64,000 nucleotides of DNA. Origin: Jeotgalicoccus sp. GTDB taxonomy: Bacteria; Bacillota; Bacilli; Staphylococcales; Salinicoccaceae. Under the pieces are notes generated by a model that saw nothing but the letters and a program-made list of their open reading frames with translations, was not told where the DNA came from and made no database searches. The stretch's first letter is position 1. Every line of letters begins with the position of its first letter. Of the stretch, positions 1 through 8,635 are shown piece by piece. The DNA is taken from positions 62,215 to 126,214 of the forward strand of contig DONT01000002.1 in assembly GCA_003513765.1 (NCBI GenBank), read 5' to 3'. The position numbers and the translations under genes are program-made.

Positions 1-118
1 ATGTAATATTATAAGATGTAGCAGCTGAAAAAGCTAAGTATTGATCTCGAAATTACCGGTATATGTTTAAAGAGAAAGGGTATATGAATACCAAGATAAT
101 ATAAGGGAGCTGCGTTTT

Positions 119-214
119 GTGAAATGGGCTAAATGGGGACTGATATTTGTACTCGGATTAATTGCCGGATTTATACTCTCCGGTTTGTTCAGCAATGTAT
201 TTACTTTTATATAA
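119..214 (+). CDS. Small single-pass membrane protein (31 aa), unknown
   Basis: A 31-codon frame opens with GTG after a good GGGAG ribosome site 9 nt upstream and ends in TAA just before a hairpin terminator. The product starts MKWAKWG and is almost entirely one hydrophobic helix (about residues 7-28) with a charged, Trp-containing N-terminus, so it should sit in the membrane. The only ATG nearby, in another frame, stops at once. I do not recognise a family. Ribosome site, hydrophobicity and a terminator directly behind it argue for a real gene; the short length keeps confidence moderate. Confidence 0.55.
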   Translation: MKWAKWGLIFVLGLIAGFILSGLFSNVFTFI

Positions 215-223
215 AACAAGAAA

Positions 224-249
224 AAACCGGACATCGACGTGTCCGGTTT
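224..249. terminator. Bidirectional terminator
   Basis: A 10-bp perfect stem (AAACCGGACA / TGTCCGGTTT) with a 6-nt loop, flanked by A-rich and T-rich sides. It lies between the small membrane gene and the 3' end of the convergent DUF779 gene and can serve both. Confidence 0.8.
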
Positions 250-254
250 CTTCA

Positions 255-590
255 TTATTCTATCGGTTCGCTGCGAATATGGAATCTGACGCCTCTCGGC
301 CCCTCGACGCTGAACATGCCGCCGATGCCTTTAACAACATCAAGCGTGATTTGCGTATGCTTCCAGTATTCATACTGCTTATGATTCATATAAAATGGTA
401 CACCTTCAATTACACCAAGCTGTACATCTACGTCTCCGATAATCATCATGCCTTCTTTCAGACACATTGGACTGGAGCCGTCACAGCATCCCCCTGATTG
501 ATGAAAAATTAAGTTTCCATGTTCTTCTTTTAATTCATTAATAAGTGATCTGGCCTGATCAGTCGCATAGACTTGTTCAAGTACTGCCAA
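255..590 (-). CDS. DUF779 family protein, aldehyde dehydrogenase partner
   Basis: This 111-residue protein contains the DUF779 hallmark HQSGGCCDGSSPMC near residue 30 and a conserved FYMNHKQYEYWKHTQ segment. DUF779 genes are usually found beside aldehyde dehydrogenase genes and their biochemical role is not settled; the Cys-rich motif suggests metal or thiol chemistry. It lies directly behind the aldehyde dehydrogenase in one unit. Its only plausible start is TTG, immediately after and in the same frame as the TAA of the upstream gene, with an AAAGG ribosome site inside the end of that gene. The length matches the family, which supports the TTG. Confidence 0.85.
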   Translation of the reverse strand: MAVLEQVYATDQARSLINELKEEHGNLIFHQSGGCCDGSSPMCLKEGMMIIGDVDVQLGVIEGVPFYMNHKQYEYWKHTQITLDVVKGIGGMFSVEGPRGVRFHIRSEPIE

Positions 591-2111
591 TTAAAAGAAT
601 CCTTTTGGCGTTTCGCTGTAGCTGACCAGCAGGTTTTTAGTCTGCTGATAATGTGCTAGCATCATCTTGTGATTTTCCCGGCCAATACCACTCATTTTGT
701 AACCGCCAAATGCTGCATGAGCAGGGTAGTCGTGATAAGTGTTTACCCATACACGGCCCGCCTGAATTGCACGCCCTAATCGGTATGCTCTGTTTTGACT
801 GCGCGTCCATACTCCCGCACCAAGGCCGTACAGTGTATCGTTGGCAATCTCAATCGCTTCGTCGTCATCTTTGTAAGTCGCTACTGCTAACACCGGCCCA
901 AAAATTTCTTCCTGGAAAATACGCATCTTATTGTGGCCTTTAAAGATTGTCGGTTCGACGTAGTAACCATTTTTAATATCACCGTCGACTGATTTAATGT
1001 TGCCGCCTGTAAGTAATTCAGCGCCTTCTTTTTTACCGATATCAAGATACGATGCAATTTTTTCCTGCTGCTCATTTGAAGTCTGTGCACCCATCATCGT
1101 ATTTGGATCCAGCGGGTTACCTACTTTAATCTGTTCAACACGTTTAACCACGCGCTCCATAAATTCATCAAAGATATCTTCGTGTACAAGTGCGCGTGAC
1201 GGACATGTACATACTTCACCCTGGTTCAGTGCGAACATTACAAGCCCTTCAATCGCTTTGTCTAAGTAGTCATCATCCGCATCCATAACGTCTTTTGCGA
1301 AAATGTTTGGTGATTTACCGCCAAGTTCCAGTGTGACAGGAATCAGGTTCTGACTCGCATTCTGCATAATAATACGGCCGGTAGTCGTTTCACCCGTAAA
1401 GGCAATCTTGTTAATACCGGTATGCGTCGCCAGCGATTGTCCTGCTTCAGAACCGAAGCCGTTAACAATATTAAAGACACCTTTAGGCAGCAAATCTCCA
1501 ATGAGCTCCGCCAGATGAAGTATCGTTGTCGGTGTCTGCTCGGCAGGTTTTAAGACAATTGAGTTTCCTGCTGCCAGTGCAGGAGCAATTTTCCACGTCG
1601 CCATAAGTAATGGGAAGTTCCATGGAATAATCTGTCCTACAACACCAAGCGGCTCATGATAGTGATACGCTACAGTATCATTATCTATTTGAGAAATTCC
1701 GCCTTCCTGTCCGCGTATTACACCTGCAAAGTATCTGAAATGATCGACGACGAGCGGTAAGTCGGCATTCAGTGTTTCACGTACAGCCTTACCATTTTCA
1801 AAAGTTTCAAGTACAGCAAGCTCTTCAAGATGTTCTTCAACACGGTCAGCAATCTTTAAGAGAATATTGCTGCGCTCGGTTACAGATGTCACTGCCCATG
1901 ACTTTTGTGCTTCCTGTGCAGCAGCAACTGCCTTATCTACATCTGCCTGTTTCGAACGTGGTACTTTTGACACGACTTCACCGGTTACCGGCGATTCATT
2001 CTCAAAGTACTCTCCATCAGCAGGTGCCACCCATTCACCGCCGATGTAGTTTTCATACTGAGACTTAATTCTGTACTTGGCGCCTTCTTTATTCGGAAAT
2101 TCAAATACCAT
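591..2111 (-). CDS. aldA: NAD-dependent aldehyde dehydrogenase
   Basis: The 506-residue protein is a full-length ALDH superfamily enzyme that oxidises aldehydes to acids with NAD(P)+. The oxyanion Asn is in the PWNFP motif (N165), the general base Glu in LELGGKSPN (E262), and the nucleophile is the Cys in NQGEVCTCPSR (C301). The C-terminal part has the usual EEIFGPVL and GGYKMSGIGRE motifs. Closest in character to the acetaldehyde/chloroacetaldehyde dehydrogenase group (AldA/AldB type), which travels with DUF779 as here. ATG has an AGGGGG ribosome site. The true substrate cannot be read from sequence. Confidence 0.93.
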   Translation of the reverse strand: MVFEFPNKEGAKYRIKSQYENYIGGEWVAPADGEYFENESPVTGEVVSKVPRSKQADVDKAVAAAQEAQKSWAVTSVTERSNILLKIADRVEEHLEELAVLETFENGKAVRETLNADLPLVVDHFRYFAGVIRGQEGGISQIDNDTVAYHYHEPLGVVGQIIPWNFPLLMATWKIAPALAAGNSIVLKPAEQTPTTILHLAELIGDLLPKGVFNIVNGFGSEAGQSLATHTGINKIAFTGETTTGRIIMQNASQNLIPVTLELGGKSPNIFAKDVMDADDDYLDKAIEGLVMFALNQGEVCTCPSRALVHEDIFDEFMERVVKRVEQIKVGNPLDPNTMMGAQTSNEQQEKIASYLDIGKKEGAELLTGGNIKSVDGDIKNGYYVEPTIFKGHNKMRIFQEEIFGPVLAVATYKDDDEAIEIANDTLYGLGAGVWTRSQNRAYRLGRAIQAGRVWVNTYHDYPAHAAFGGYKMSGIGRENHKMMLAHYQQTKNLLVSYSETPKGFF

Positions 2112-2205
2112 TTTATTTCCCCCTTGTTTATGTGTGATAATTTCATTCTACCTAATTTCAATCCAAAATGTAAAGGCTTTCAATTTACAGATAATTTAAG
2201 AATTT

Positions 2206-2239
2206 AAATAAAAAAGGCGAACGCTATTAGACGCTCACC
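2206..2239 (-). terminator. Terminator of the sulP-usp unit
   Basis: On the minus strand GGTGAGCGT pairs with AGCGTTCGCC (with wobble pairs) and is followed by six T, 10 nt past the usp stop codon. Confidence 0.7.
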
Positions 2240-2248
2240 CTAACACAA

Positions 2249-2653
2249 TTATTTAACTATCATCACCGGTATATCGGCACGTTTTGCGACTTTATGACTG
2301 ACACTGCCCATCATCATTCCCTGCAATGCGTTCAACCCTCTATTGCCGAGCACTATAATATTATATTCCCCGCTATTAGAGACTTTAACGACTGTTTCAT
2401 CAGGCAGTCCTCTTTCAAACATAACGTTATAATTAACGTTTTTTCGATCATATAAATCAATAATTTTAGCAATCTTTTCTTTTTGCTGTTTAACAGTATT
2501 TTCACCGTGTAGTACAGCATCTTTCGACTTTTCTATTTGGATTACATTTAAAATTGTAACCATCGTGTCTTCATTGATAAAGTTCAATGTTTCTTCCGCA
2601 GCTCTGAAGCTGTTTTCTGAGCCGTCCGCTGCAAGCAGTATTGATTTATACAT
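2249..2653 (-). CDS. Universal stress protein, UspA family
   Basis: A single UspA domain of 134 residues. It begins MYKSILLAADGSENS and ends with the ATP-binding type signature GNRGLNALQGMMMGSVSHKV, i.e. G-2x-G-9x-G-S, so it probably binds ATP. It follows the SulP transporter by 22 nt with its own GAGGAGG ribosome site, so the two are co-transcribed. Pairing of SulP carriers with Usp domains is common, which suggests a regulatory link to transport. A second UspA gene lies at the other end of the window (63.3-63.7 kb). Confidence 0.9.
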   Translation of the reverse strand: MYKSILLAADGSENSFRAAEETLNFINEDTMVTILNVIQIEKSKDAVLHGENTVKQQKEKIAKIIDLYDRKNVNYNVMFERGLPDETVVKVSNSGEYNIIVLGNRGLNALQGMMMGSVSHKVAKRADIPVMIVK

Positions 2654-2675
2654 TCAAATGCCTCCTCATTTTACG

Positions 2676-4127
2676 TTAAGTTAAATGTTCTTTATTCAGC
2701 TGACTGAGTTCTTTAACAATTTTTCTGCTGTCTGCATTTAATTGATCCACATATACTGTATTACCCTTATCTTCAAATTTTCTCACCATTGTATCAATGG
2801 CATCCACTGCGGAATCATCCCAGAGATGGGCTTTCGAAAAGTCTAGCAGGATATCTTTATCGTATTGTTTAAATTCAAGCTGGTCTATCATCGTATCGAT
2901 TGAAGCGAAGAATATCTGTCCTTCAAAATAGAACACGTAATTATTATTTATTATTTCCTTAGTAACTTTCACTTTCGAAATCTTCGTTGCAAAGAAAATT
3001 GCGCTGAAGAACACACCAGCAATAACGCCGACTGCCAGATTATCAGTAACAAGTATAATCAAGACAGTAATCAGCATAACGAATACATCCGTACGCGGGG
3101 CTTTCTTCATATACTTAAACGTTTTCCAGTCGAAGGTGCTGATAGTAACGACTACCATAATGCCTGCTAATATCGGCATCGGTATTTGCACGACCAGATC
3201 CCCGAAAAGAATGATAAGCAGCATTAAGAATGCACCTGCAGTAAATGTCGACAGTCTTGTTGTCGCACCTGATCTTACGTTAATCACCGACTGTCCAATC
3301 ATCGCACAGCCGCCCATACCGCCAAAAAATCCGGTCACAAAGTTTGCGATACCCTGACCGCGTGACTCTTTGTTTTTACTGCTGTACGTGTCCGTCGCAT
3401 TATCCACAATGCGGGCTGTTAATAGACTTTCCACTAGTCCGACAATGGCCATCGATAATGAATAAGGGAAAATAATTTTCAATGTTTCGAGCGTATAAGG
3501 CACGTCAGGAATTATGAAGCTCGGCAATGATTTTTCAATCGCCCCTAAATCTCCAACTGTGCGGACTTCTGCACCAAAAAAGATATAGCATGATGTCAGC
3601 ACTACTAGAGCAACCAGCGGTGCCGGTATTTTTTTGAAAAATCTCGGCAGCACATACAAAATAGCAATTGTTATAATTACATATATATATGTATCAAATG
3701 AAATACCGAATATATGCTGCAGCTGTGCTATGAAAATCATTATGGCCAAGGCATTTACAAAGCCGATCATTACAGAATTCGGAATAAATTTCAGTAACTT
3801 TCCAACTTTGAAAATGCCGAGGATGATTTGAATAATTCCCATCAGTATCGTTGCGGCGAATAAATATTCCACGCCGTATTCTCTAACCAGCGGGACCACT
3901 AGTAATGCTACTGCACCTGTTGCCGCTGATATCATTGCCGGTCTGCCGCCGACAAATGAAATGATTACTGCGATAAGAAACGATGCGTAAAGTCCGACCA
4001 TCGGGTCGACACCGGCAATAATCGAGAAAGCTATAGCTTCAGGTATCAATGCCAGTGCAACGACGATTCCCGCCATAATATTCGTTCCGGGCGACGTCAG
4101 CCATTCTCTTTTAAATTTTTCTATCAT
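2676..4127 (-). CDS. SulP family anion (sulfate/bicarbonate) transporter with STAS domain
   Basis: This is a 483-residue SulP (SLC26-like) carrier. The membrane part (about residues 15-395) holds the early SITAGVDP-type segment (here SIIAGVDPMVGLYAS) and the conserved GGMGGCAMIGQS region; the last 80 or so residues form a cytoplasmic STAS domain. At under 500 residues it resembles the compact bacterial BicA/YbaR subgroup more than plant-type sulfate carriers. Transport of bicarbonate, sulfate or another anion is known for the family; which one applies here is open. The downstream usp gene is in the same unit. Confidence 0.9.
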   Translation of the reverse strand: MIEKFKREWLTSPGTNIMAGIVVALALIPEAIAFSIIAGVDPMVGLYASFLIAVIISFVGGRPAMISAATGAVALLVVPLVREYGVEYLFAATILMGIIQIILGIFKVGKLLKFIPNSVMIGFVNALAIMIFIAQLQHIFGISFDTYIYVIITIAILYVLPRFFKKIPAPLVALVVLTSCYIFFGAEVRTVGDLGAIEKSLPSFIIPDVPYTLETLKIIFPYSLSMAIVGLVESLLTARIVDNATDTYSSKNKESRGQGIANFVTGFFGGMGGCAMIGQSVINVRSGATTRLSTFTAGAFLMLLIILFGDLVVQIPMPILAGIMVVVTISTFDWKTFKYMKKAPRTDVFVMLITVLIILVTDNLAVGVIAGVFFSAIFFATKISKVKVTKEIINNNYVFYFEGQIFFASIDTMIDQLEFKQYDKDILLDFSKAHLWDDSAVDAIDTMVRKFEDKGNTVYVDQLNADSRKIVKELSQLNKEHLT

Positions 4128-4288
4128 ATTATCTTTTATCTCCTATAATTAATTACTTATAATTATTATATCAGATGAAATATACAACTTTCTTTATAAA
4201 ATAACCTTATAAAATAGCATACATGTTAATTTTCATATAAAATGTATTAAAGACTGTTATTTAATTTTTGAATATCAGGAGGGATAAT

Positions 4289-4630
4289 ATGAGAGCTGAA
4301 CTGACAAAGTTCAAAGTAAAAGAAGGTAAAAGCGAAGTAGTCGATGAGTGGATCGAATATATGCGTGACAATATGGAAGATGTGCTTTTAAACCTCGAAG
4401 GTGAAAAGATGTACGTTGAAACAATTTTCCGCGAAGTTTTTATGGATGTTGAATACTTATACTGGTACAGTATCCAGAGTGATGAAAACGGCGAAAAAAT
4501 TGATGACACATACCTGGATGAAAAACATCTTGAATACATGGAAGAATGTATCGATAAGACTTTCCGTCCTGCAGATATGCAGGCAGAAGTAGTCATGCTT
4601 CCTGAACATCTGAGACAGTTAATAAGATAA
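4289..4630 (+). CDS. DUF6176 family protein
   Basis: A soluble acidic protein of 113 residues starting MRAELTKFKV and rich in Glu and Asp, with conserved-looking Trp/Tyr segments (WIEYMRDNM, YLYWYSIQS). It fits the DUF6176 group of small uncharacterised Bacilli proteins, probably of ferredoxin-like alpha/beta build. The ATG at 4289 has an AGGAGGG ribosome site 5 nt upstream, better than the frame's earlier start at 4268. It stands alone, with a terminator directly behind it. No function is known. Confidence 0.7.
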   Translation: MRAELTKFKVKEGKSEVVDEWIEYMRDNMEDVLLNLEGEKMYVETIFREVFMDVEYLYWYSIQSDENGEKIDDTYLDEKHLEYMEECIDKTFRPADMQAEVVMLPEHLRQLIR

Positions 4631-4664
4631 AAAATACTCGCCAATGATATTGGTGAGTATTTTT
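4631..4664 (+). terminator. Terminator
   Basis: Long stem AAAATACTCGCCAAT / ATTGGTGAGTATTTT (one G-U pair) with a 3-nt loop and T-run, immediately after the DUF6176 stop. Confidence 0.85.
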
Positions 4665-4739
4665 ATGCACGTGAATAGATATCTTTCGTTACTTTACTAT
4701 ATAATGAGAAAGAATATAAATATGGAATAGAGGATGTCT

Positions 4740-7700
4740 ATGAGAAAACTCGCAGATTTATTATTAAAGAGAAGCCTGCTGTTTATAGTTTTAATTTTTA
4801 CCGTGTCGATTGTAGGCGTGTATACTTTTTTAACTATTGAGCAGCGTGAAATCCCCGAAACAGAAGTGAATCTAATTAACGTCATCACGGCCTGGCCTGG
4901 TGCAGACAAAGATGACATCGAAGAAAACGTGACAAACCTTATTGAAACGGAAATGTTCAGTATCGAGGATATTGAAGATGTTTCTTCGGTGTCACAGGAT
5001 AATGTTTCTGTTATTACACTGTCACTCAGTGACGGCAGCACACCTGACAATGTACTTAATGATGTTAATAATTTAGTGCAAAGTGTCAGCGGGGATTTGC
5101 CGGAAAATGCAGCTCAGCCGGAAGTTGAGTCTATTACAAATGCATTCCCGCTTTTAAGTTATCAGATACATAGTGATTCTTTTGAAGACCTGGAAGCTGT
5201 CAGAGGAGACATTGAAAGCCTGCAGCAGGAAGTGATTCAGCTTGCCGGTGTCGACAGTGTAACAATTAAAGGCTACAGAGAGTCGGAATACGAAATCCAG
5301 CTTGATTGGGATGCTTTAGCAGAAGCACAGCTGAATCCCAATGAAATTATGAATGAAATCGACTTATCTCTGAGCCCGGTCGTACTGGGACAGGATGTTC
5401 AGGATGACGAAATTATTCGTTTATCATTTGAAGATGAAACAGCTCTTCGAACACTTGAAGAAGTGCGTATCGGTGAAGACAGAGTGCCGCTCTTAGATGT
5501 CGCAAGCATTGAGTCAGTTGAGAGCACACCTGAAGACATTGTTCAGTATAACGGTGAGGATGCAATATCATTCACAGTATTCTTATCAAGTGAAGAAGAT
5601 GTACCGTCAGTATCTGAAAATGTCGAGTCTGTTATTAATGACAGCTTTGACAATATGCCTGACAACGTAACGGTAGATAATATTTCATCGGAAAGAGAAA
5701 ACGTTGAAGATATATTTATCGGCTTATACACATCACTGCTGATTGCAGTAATTGCTGTTATTATCGGTACGTCAATCGGACTGTCATTATTCGGTTCGAT
5801 TACAGTAATGCTGACTGTACTTATTTCAATCTTTATCGGACTTATTCCGGTACCGTGGATGGGTGTTGACCTGAACCAGATTTCCGTTATCGGTTTAATT
5901 ATCGCACTTGGTATACTCGTCGATGACTCTATTGTCGTTAACGATAATATTGAACGCAGATTTACACTCGGAGACAGTAAAGGTGATGCGATTTATAACG
6001 GTGTGAAAGAAGTTGCACCATCTGTTATTGCTTCAACAGCTGCTATCGTCTTTACATTCTCGCCGCTTCTGTTATTATCCGGTGCGAATGGTGACTTTAT
6101 AAAAGCTCTGCCGAGTATTTTAATATCTACAATGATTGTTTCAACAGTGCTTGCACTGACATTTATTCCGGCGATGCGCAATGTAATTCCTTACAAAAAA
6201 GTACCTAAGAATCCAGGGTTATTAGGAAAAGCATTTACATGGGGCAGTAAAGTTTACGCCGATAAAGTATTGCCTAAAGTATTAAAACGTCCATTGCTGT
6301 CGTTCCTGGCAATACTCATCGTTACGTTATTATCAGTAGGTCTCATCCGCTTCACACCATTTGAGTTTTTCCCTGAAGCCGATCGTTCAGAAGTAACGAT
6401 TGATCTGATTTTTAATGAAGGACAGACTATCCAGAAGACACATGAAGATACAGAGGAAGTCCTGGCTCATCTATTGGAAGATATGGACCATGTGGAAGGC
6501 TCATCTATCTTTACAGGTGAAGGTCTGCCAAATTTATTTGGTGCTTCTTTAGACCAGTCAGGTGAAAATACAGCACAGATTGCACTGCAGATAGACAAAG
6601 AAAAAATGAGCGCTTCAGCAACAATCGATGAATATGAAGCACCGCTGCGCGAAGCATTCCCGGATGCTAAAATATTCATGAACACGATTATCCAGGGGCC
6701 GCCGGCCAGCGCTCCAATTACAGTAGAATTCTTCGAAGAAGACTTAGATACTTTAAGTTCCGAAGTTGCAGAACTCACTGAACAGCTTGAAAATGAAGGT
6801 GCAATCGTTACTTCAAGCATCGGCAATCCTGTAGACACATTACAGTACAGTATTGATTACGATGCACTGGAAGAGAACGCCATTTCGATATCACAGGTTA
6901 AAAACGAGTTAAATATGATATCAGAAGGAATCCCGCTTCAGGAAATTATTGAAGACGGAAACAGTACAGAGATGTCGCTGAAATATGCTGATGAATATAA
7001 CTTAGATAATATCGAGATTGTGAACATCGAAGAAGACCGTCCTGAGATGTATCCGCTAAGTGATTTTGTCACAGTATCAGAAACGGAAGATACACCTCTG
7101 ATTCAGCACAAGAACGGTGAAAGAACTGCTGAACTTCAAGTGTATTCCGATGATGAAGCAAATATTGAATCGTTAATCAGCGATTACAGTAACAGCCTCG
7201 ACGGCAGTACAGAAGTTATCGTCGGCGGAGAATCATCCGACCAGACCGACTTCTTTATCGAAATTAGTATTTTATTCTCAGTAATACTGATTCTTGTATA
7301 CCTTGTTATCGCATTTGAATTTAACTCACTCGTCTTGCCGCTGATTATAGTATTCAGCATCTTCTTAGCAATAAGCGGGGGCATTATCGGCCTGTTTGTA
7401 ACTCAGACACCAATCAGCTTCCTCGGTATAATGGGGATGGTCTCACTGACCGGTATCGTCGTCAGAAACGCGATTGTGTTAATAGACTTTATAGAAATAC
7501 GCAGAAAAGATGGCAGTGTAGATGATATTTACGAAGCGATTTACGAAAGCGGACGCGCAAGATTCAAGCCGATTATTTTAACGACTGTAACGAGTATACT
7601 CGCATTGATACCTGTTGCATTCAGCGGGGACGTTCTATTCGAGCCGCTCGCAGTCACAGTCATTGCCGGACTTGCCTTCTCGACATTACTGTCGATGATA

Positions 7701-7757
7701 GCAACACCTGCACTGTACTATTTCTACTACAAATTTAAATACAACAAGAAAAAGTAA
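4740..7757 (+). CDS. RND family efflux permease (AcrB/SwrC type), orphan
   Basis: A 1005-residue inner-membrane RND transporter with the usual plan: one TM helix, a large acidic extracellular domain, six TM helices, then the same again. The TM4 proton-relay motif is GILVDDSIVVNDNIERR, with the paired Asp needed for proton coupling. Such pumps in Gram-positives export lipophilic compounds or lipopeptides. There is no membrane-fusion or outer-membrane partner, as expected for a monoderm. ATG at 4740 has AGAGG 6 nt upstream; the in-frame ATG at 4734 overlaps that site. A TATAAT lies at 4700-4705 without a good -35. A second, only distantly similar pump sits at 36.9-40.2 kb. Confidence 0.9.
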   Translation: MRKLADLLLKRSLLFIVLIFTVSIVGVYTFLTIEQREIPETEVNLINVITAWPGADKDDIEENVTNLIETEMFSIEDIEDVSSVSQDNVSVITLSLSDGSTPDNVLNDVNNLVQSVSGDLPENAAQPEVESITNAFPLLSYQIHSDSFEDLEAVRGDIESLQQEVIQLAGVDSVTIKGYRESEYEIQLDWDALAEAQLNPNEIMNEIDLSLSPVVLGQDVQDDEIIRLSFEDETALRTLEEVRIGEDRVPLLDVASIESVESTPEDIVQYNGEDAISFTVFLSSEEDVPSVSENVESVINDSFDNMPDNVTVDNISSERENVEDIFIGLYTSLLIAVIAVIIGTSIGLSLFGSITVMLTVLISIFIGLIPVPWMGVDLNQISVIGLIIALGILVDDSIVVNDNIERRFTLGDSKGDAIYNGVKEVAPSVIASTAAIVFTFSPLLLLSGANGDFIKALPSILISTMIVSTVLALTFIPAMRNVIPYKKVPKNPGLLGKAFTWGSKVYADKVLPKVLKRPLLSFLAILIVTLLSVGLIRFTPFEFFPEADRSEVTIDLIFNEGQTIQKTHEDTEEVLAHLLEDMDHVEGSSIFTGEGLPNLFGASLDQSGENTAQIALQIDKEKMSASATIDEYEAPLREAFPDAKIFMNTIIQGPPASAPITVEFFEEDLDTLSSEVAELTEQLENEGAIVTSSIGNPVDTLQYSIDYDALEENAISISQVKNELNMISEGIPLQEIIEDGNSTEMSLKYADEYNLDNIEIVNIEEDRPEMYPLSDFVTVSETEDTPLIQHKNGERTAELQVYSDDEANIESLISDYSNSLDGSTEVIVGGESSDQTDFFIEISILFSVILILVYLVIAFEFNSLVLPLIIVFSIFLAISGGIIGLFVTQTPISFLGIMGMVSLTGIVVRNAIVLIDFIEIRRKDGSVDDIYEAIYESGRARFKPIILTTVTSILALIPVAFSGDVLFEPLAVTVIAGLAFSTLLSMIATPALYYFYYKFKYNKKK

Positions 7758-7766
7758 TATAAGATA

Positions 7767-7794
7767 AAAAGGACTTCCCTCGGGAAGTCCTTTT
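7767..7794. terminator. Terminator
   Basis: A 13-bp perfect stem AAAAGGACTTCCC / GGGAAGTCCTTTT with a 2-nt loop, 9 nt after the RND pump. It also abuts the 3' end of the minus-strand remnant. Confidence 0.9.
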
Positions 7795-7980
7795 CTATTT
7801 GCCGCTTGCAAGGTAGGGGAAGAATCCTTCCAAAAAACTTTCGGTTGCAGGCATGAAATATGAGCCAAAATGATAGTCCGGATCCAGCGTCGTCACAATC
7901 CATCTGCCGCCTGACGGTAATTTCTCTTCAAACATTACAGCACCGCCATCTGCTGTTGTAATTAATTTTTCAGCTTTCGC
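7795..7980 (-). pseudogene. C-terminal remnant of an unidentified gene
   Basis: Read on the minus strand, 61 sense codons run to a TAG next to a terminator. The frame has no start and is cut at its 5' side exactly where the 41-nt repeat begins. The peptide (with GGRWIVTTLDPDYHFGSYF and ending EGFFPYLASGK) looks like a genuine protein C-terminus with normal codon use. I cannot name the parent family securely; an enzyme of the ThuA or amidotransferase-like kind is a guess only. Probably the tail left after a deletion at the repeat. Confidence 0.6.
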
Positions 7981-8074
7981 TCATGTGTATCCGGGACTTA
8001 CCGGGCTAGCATGATGGGAGCTCATGTGTATCCGAGACTTACCGGACTGGCATGACAGAAGCTCATGTGTATCC
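7979..8074. repeat. Degenerate 41-nt tandem repeat, locus A
   Basis: Two full 41-nt units (7979-8019 and 8020-8060) begin GCTCATGTGTATCCG and carry CCGG-N6-CCGG, followed by a 14-nt partial third unit. The two units differ at about 8 positions. It joins directly onto the truncated gene at 7980. Related 41-43-nt units occur at 47.1 and 61.7 kb. Confidence 0.8.
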
Positions 8075-8105
8075 ACACACCCCCGACAACCTCAAAAAAT
8101 TTAAA

Positions 8106-8137
8106 AATACCGGAAATCACTTAAGATTTCCGGTATT
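8106..8137 (-). terminator. Terminator of the riboflavin operon
   Basis: A 13-bp perfect stem AATACCGGAAATC / GATTTCCGGTATT followed, on the minus strand, by T-rich sequence, 4 nt past the deaminase stop. Confidence 0.9.
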
Positions 8138-8141
8138 CTTG

Positions 8142-8618
8142 TTATTTATAATATTCTATCTGCAGCTGTTTTACTTGCTGCGACAGTTCTTCGTCAGGTC
8201 CATCTACTTCTGTATTATTAATGACTTCCTCAATACTCAAACCTTTTAACACACCCAATTCTGTAATACCCAGCTTTTGCTGCCATTCTTTCAGCTGTGC
8301 TGAGGAACTCGCGTAAACGATGCGGCCAAGTCCCGCCAGGGCATGTGCAGATGAGCACATTGAACAATGTTCTCCTGAAGTGTAAACTACTGAATTTTTA
8401 CGTTCTGCAGCCGATAAATTCTCGGCAGCCCATTTCGCAATGGCATATTCCGGATGTTTTGTCTGATCTCCGTCTGCATCACGGTTATGGTCTTCAAATA
8501 GTATTTCGCCCTCTTTTGACACAAGCAGTGAACCGAAAGGTGAGTTTCCTGTTTCGAGAGCCTTCTGTGCCAGTTCCACACTGCGTTTTAAGTATTTTTT
8601 ATCGTCCCCGGTTATCAT
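8142..8618 (-). CDS. Nucleoside/guanine deaminase-like protein (CDA superfamily)
   Basis: A 158-residue zinc deaminase of the cytidine/guanine deaminase superfamily. The active site reads H55-P-E57 (proton shuttle Glu) and GEHCSMC with C85 and C88 as zinc ligands; the usual Pro before the first Cys is His here and the usual HAE is HPE. Length and motifs suit GuaD/TadA-like nucleoside deaminases acting on guanine or related bases. It starts 17 nt after ribH with an AGGGGG ribosome site and before any terminator, so it should be the last gene of the FMN-controlled operon. A role linked to the guanine/GTP precursor of riboflavin is inference. Confidence 0.85.
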   Translation of the reverse strand: MITGDDKKYLKRSVELAQKALETGNSPFGSLLVSKEGEILFEDHNRDADGDQTKHPEYAIAKWAAENLSAAERKNSVVYTSGEHCSMCSSAHALAGLGRIVYASSSAQLKEWQQKLGITELGVLKGLSIEEVINNTEVDGPDEELSQQVKQLQIEYYK

Positions 8619-8635
8619 TAAATGACCCCCTGATA

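Noticed and set aside
4697..5050. Minus-strand open frame over the start of the first RND gene
   Set aside because: Ser/Thr/Ile-rich shadow of the coding strand with no ribosome site.
7979..8074. Possible CRISPR array
   Set aside because: The units are directly abutting 41-nt copies with no spacers of constant length, only two and a bit copies, and no cas genes nearby.
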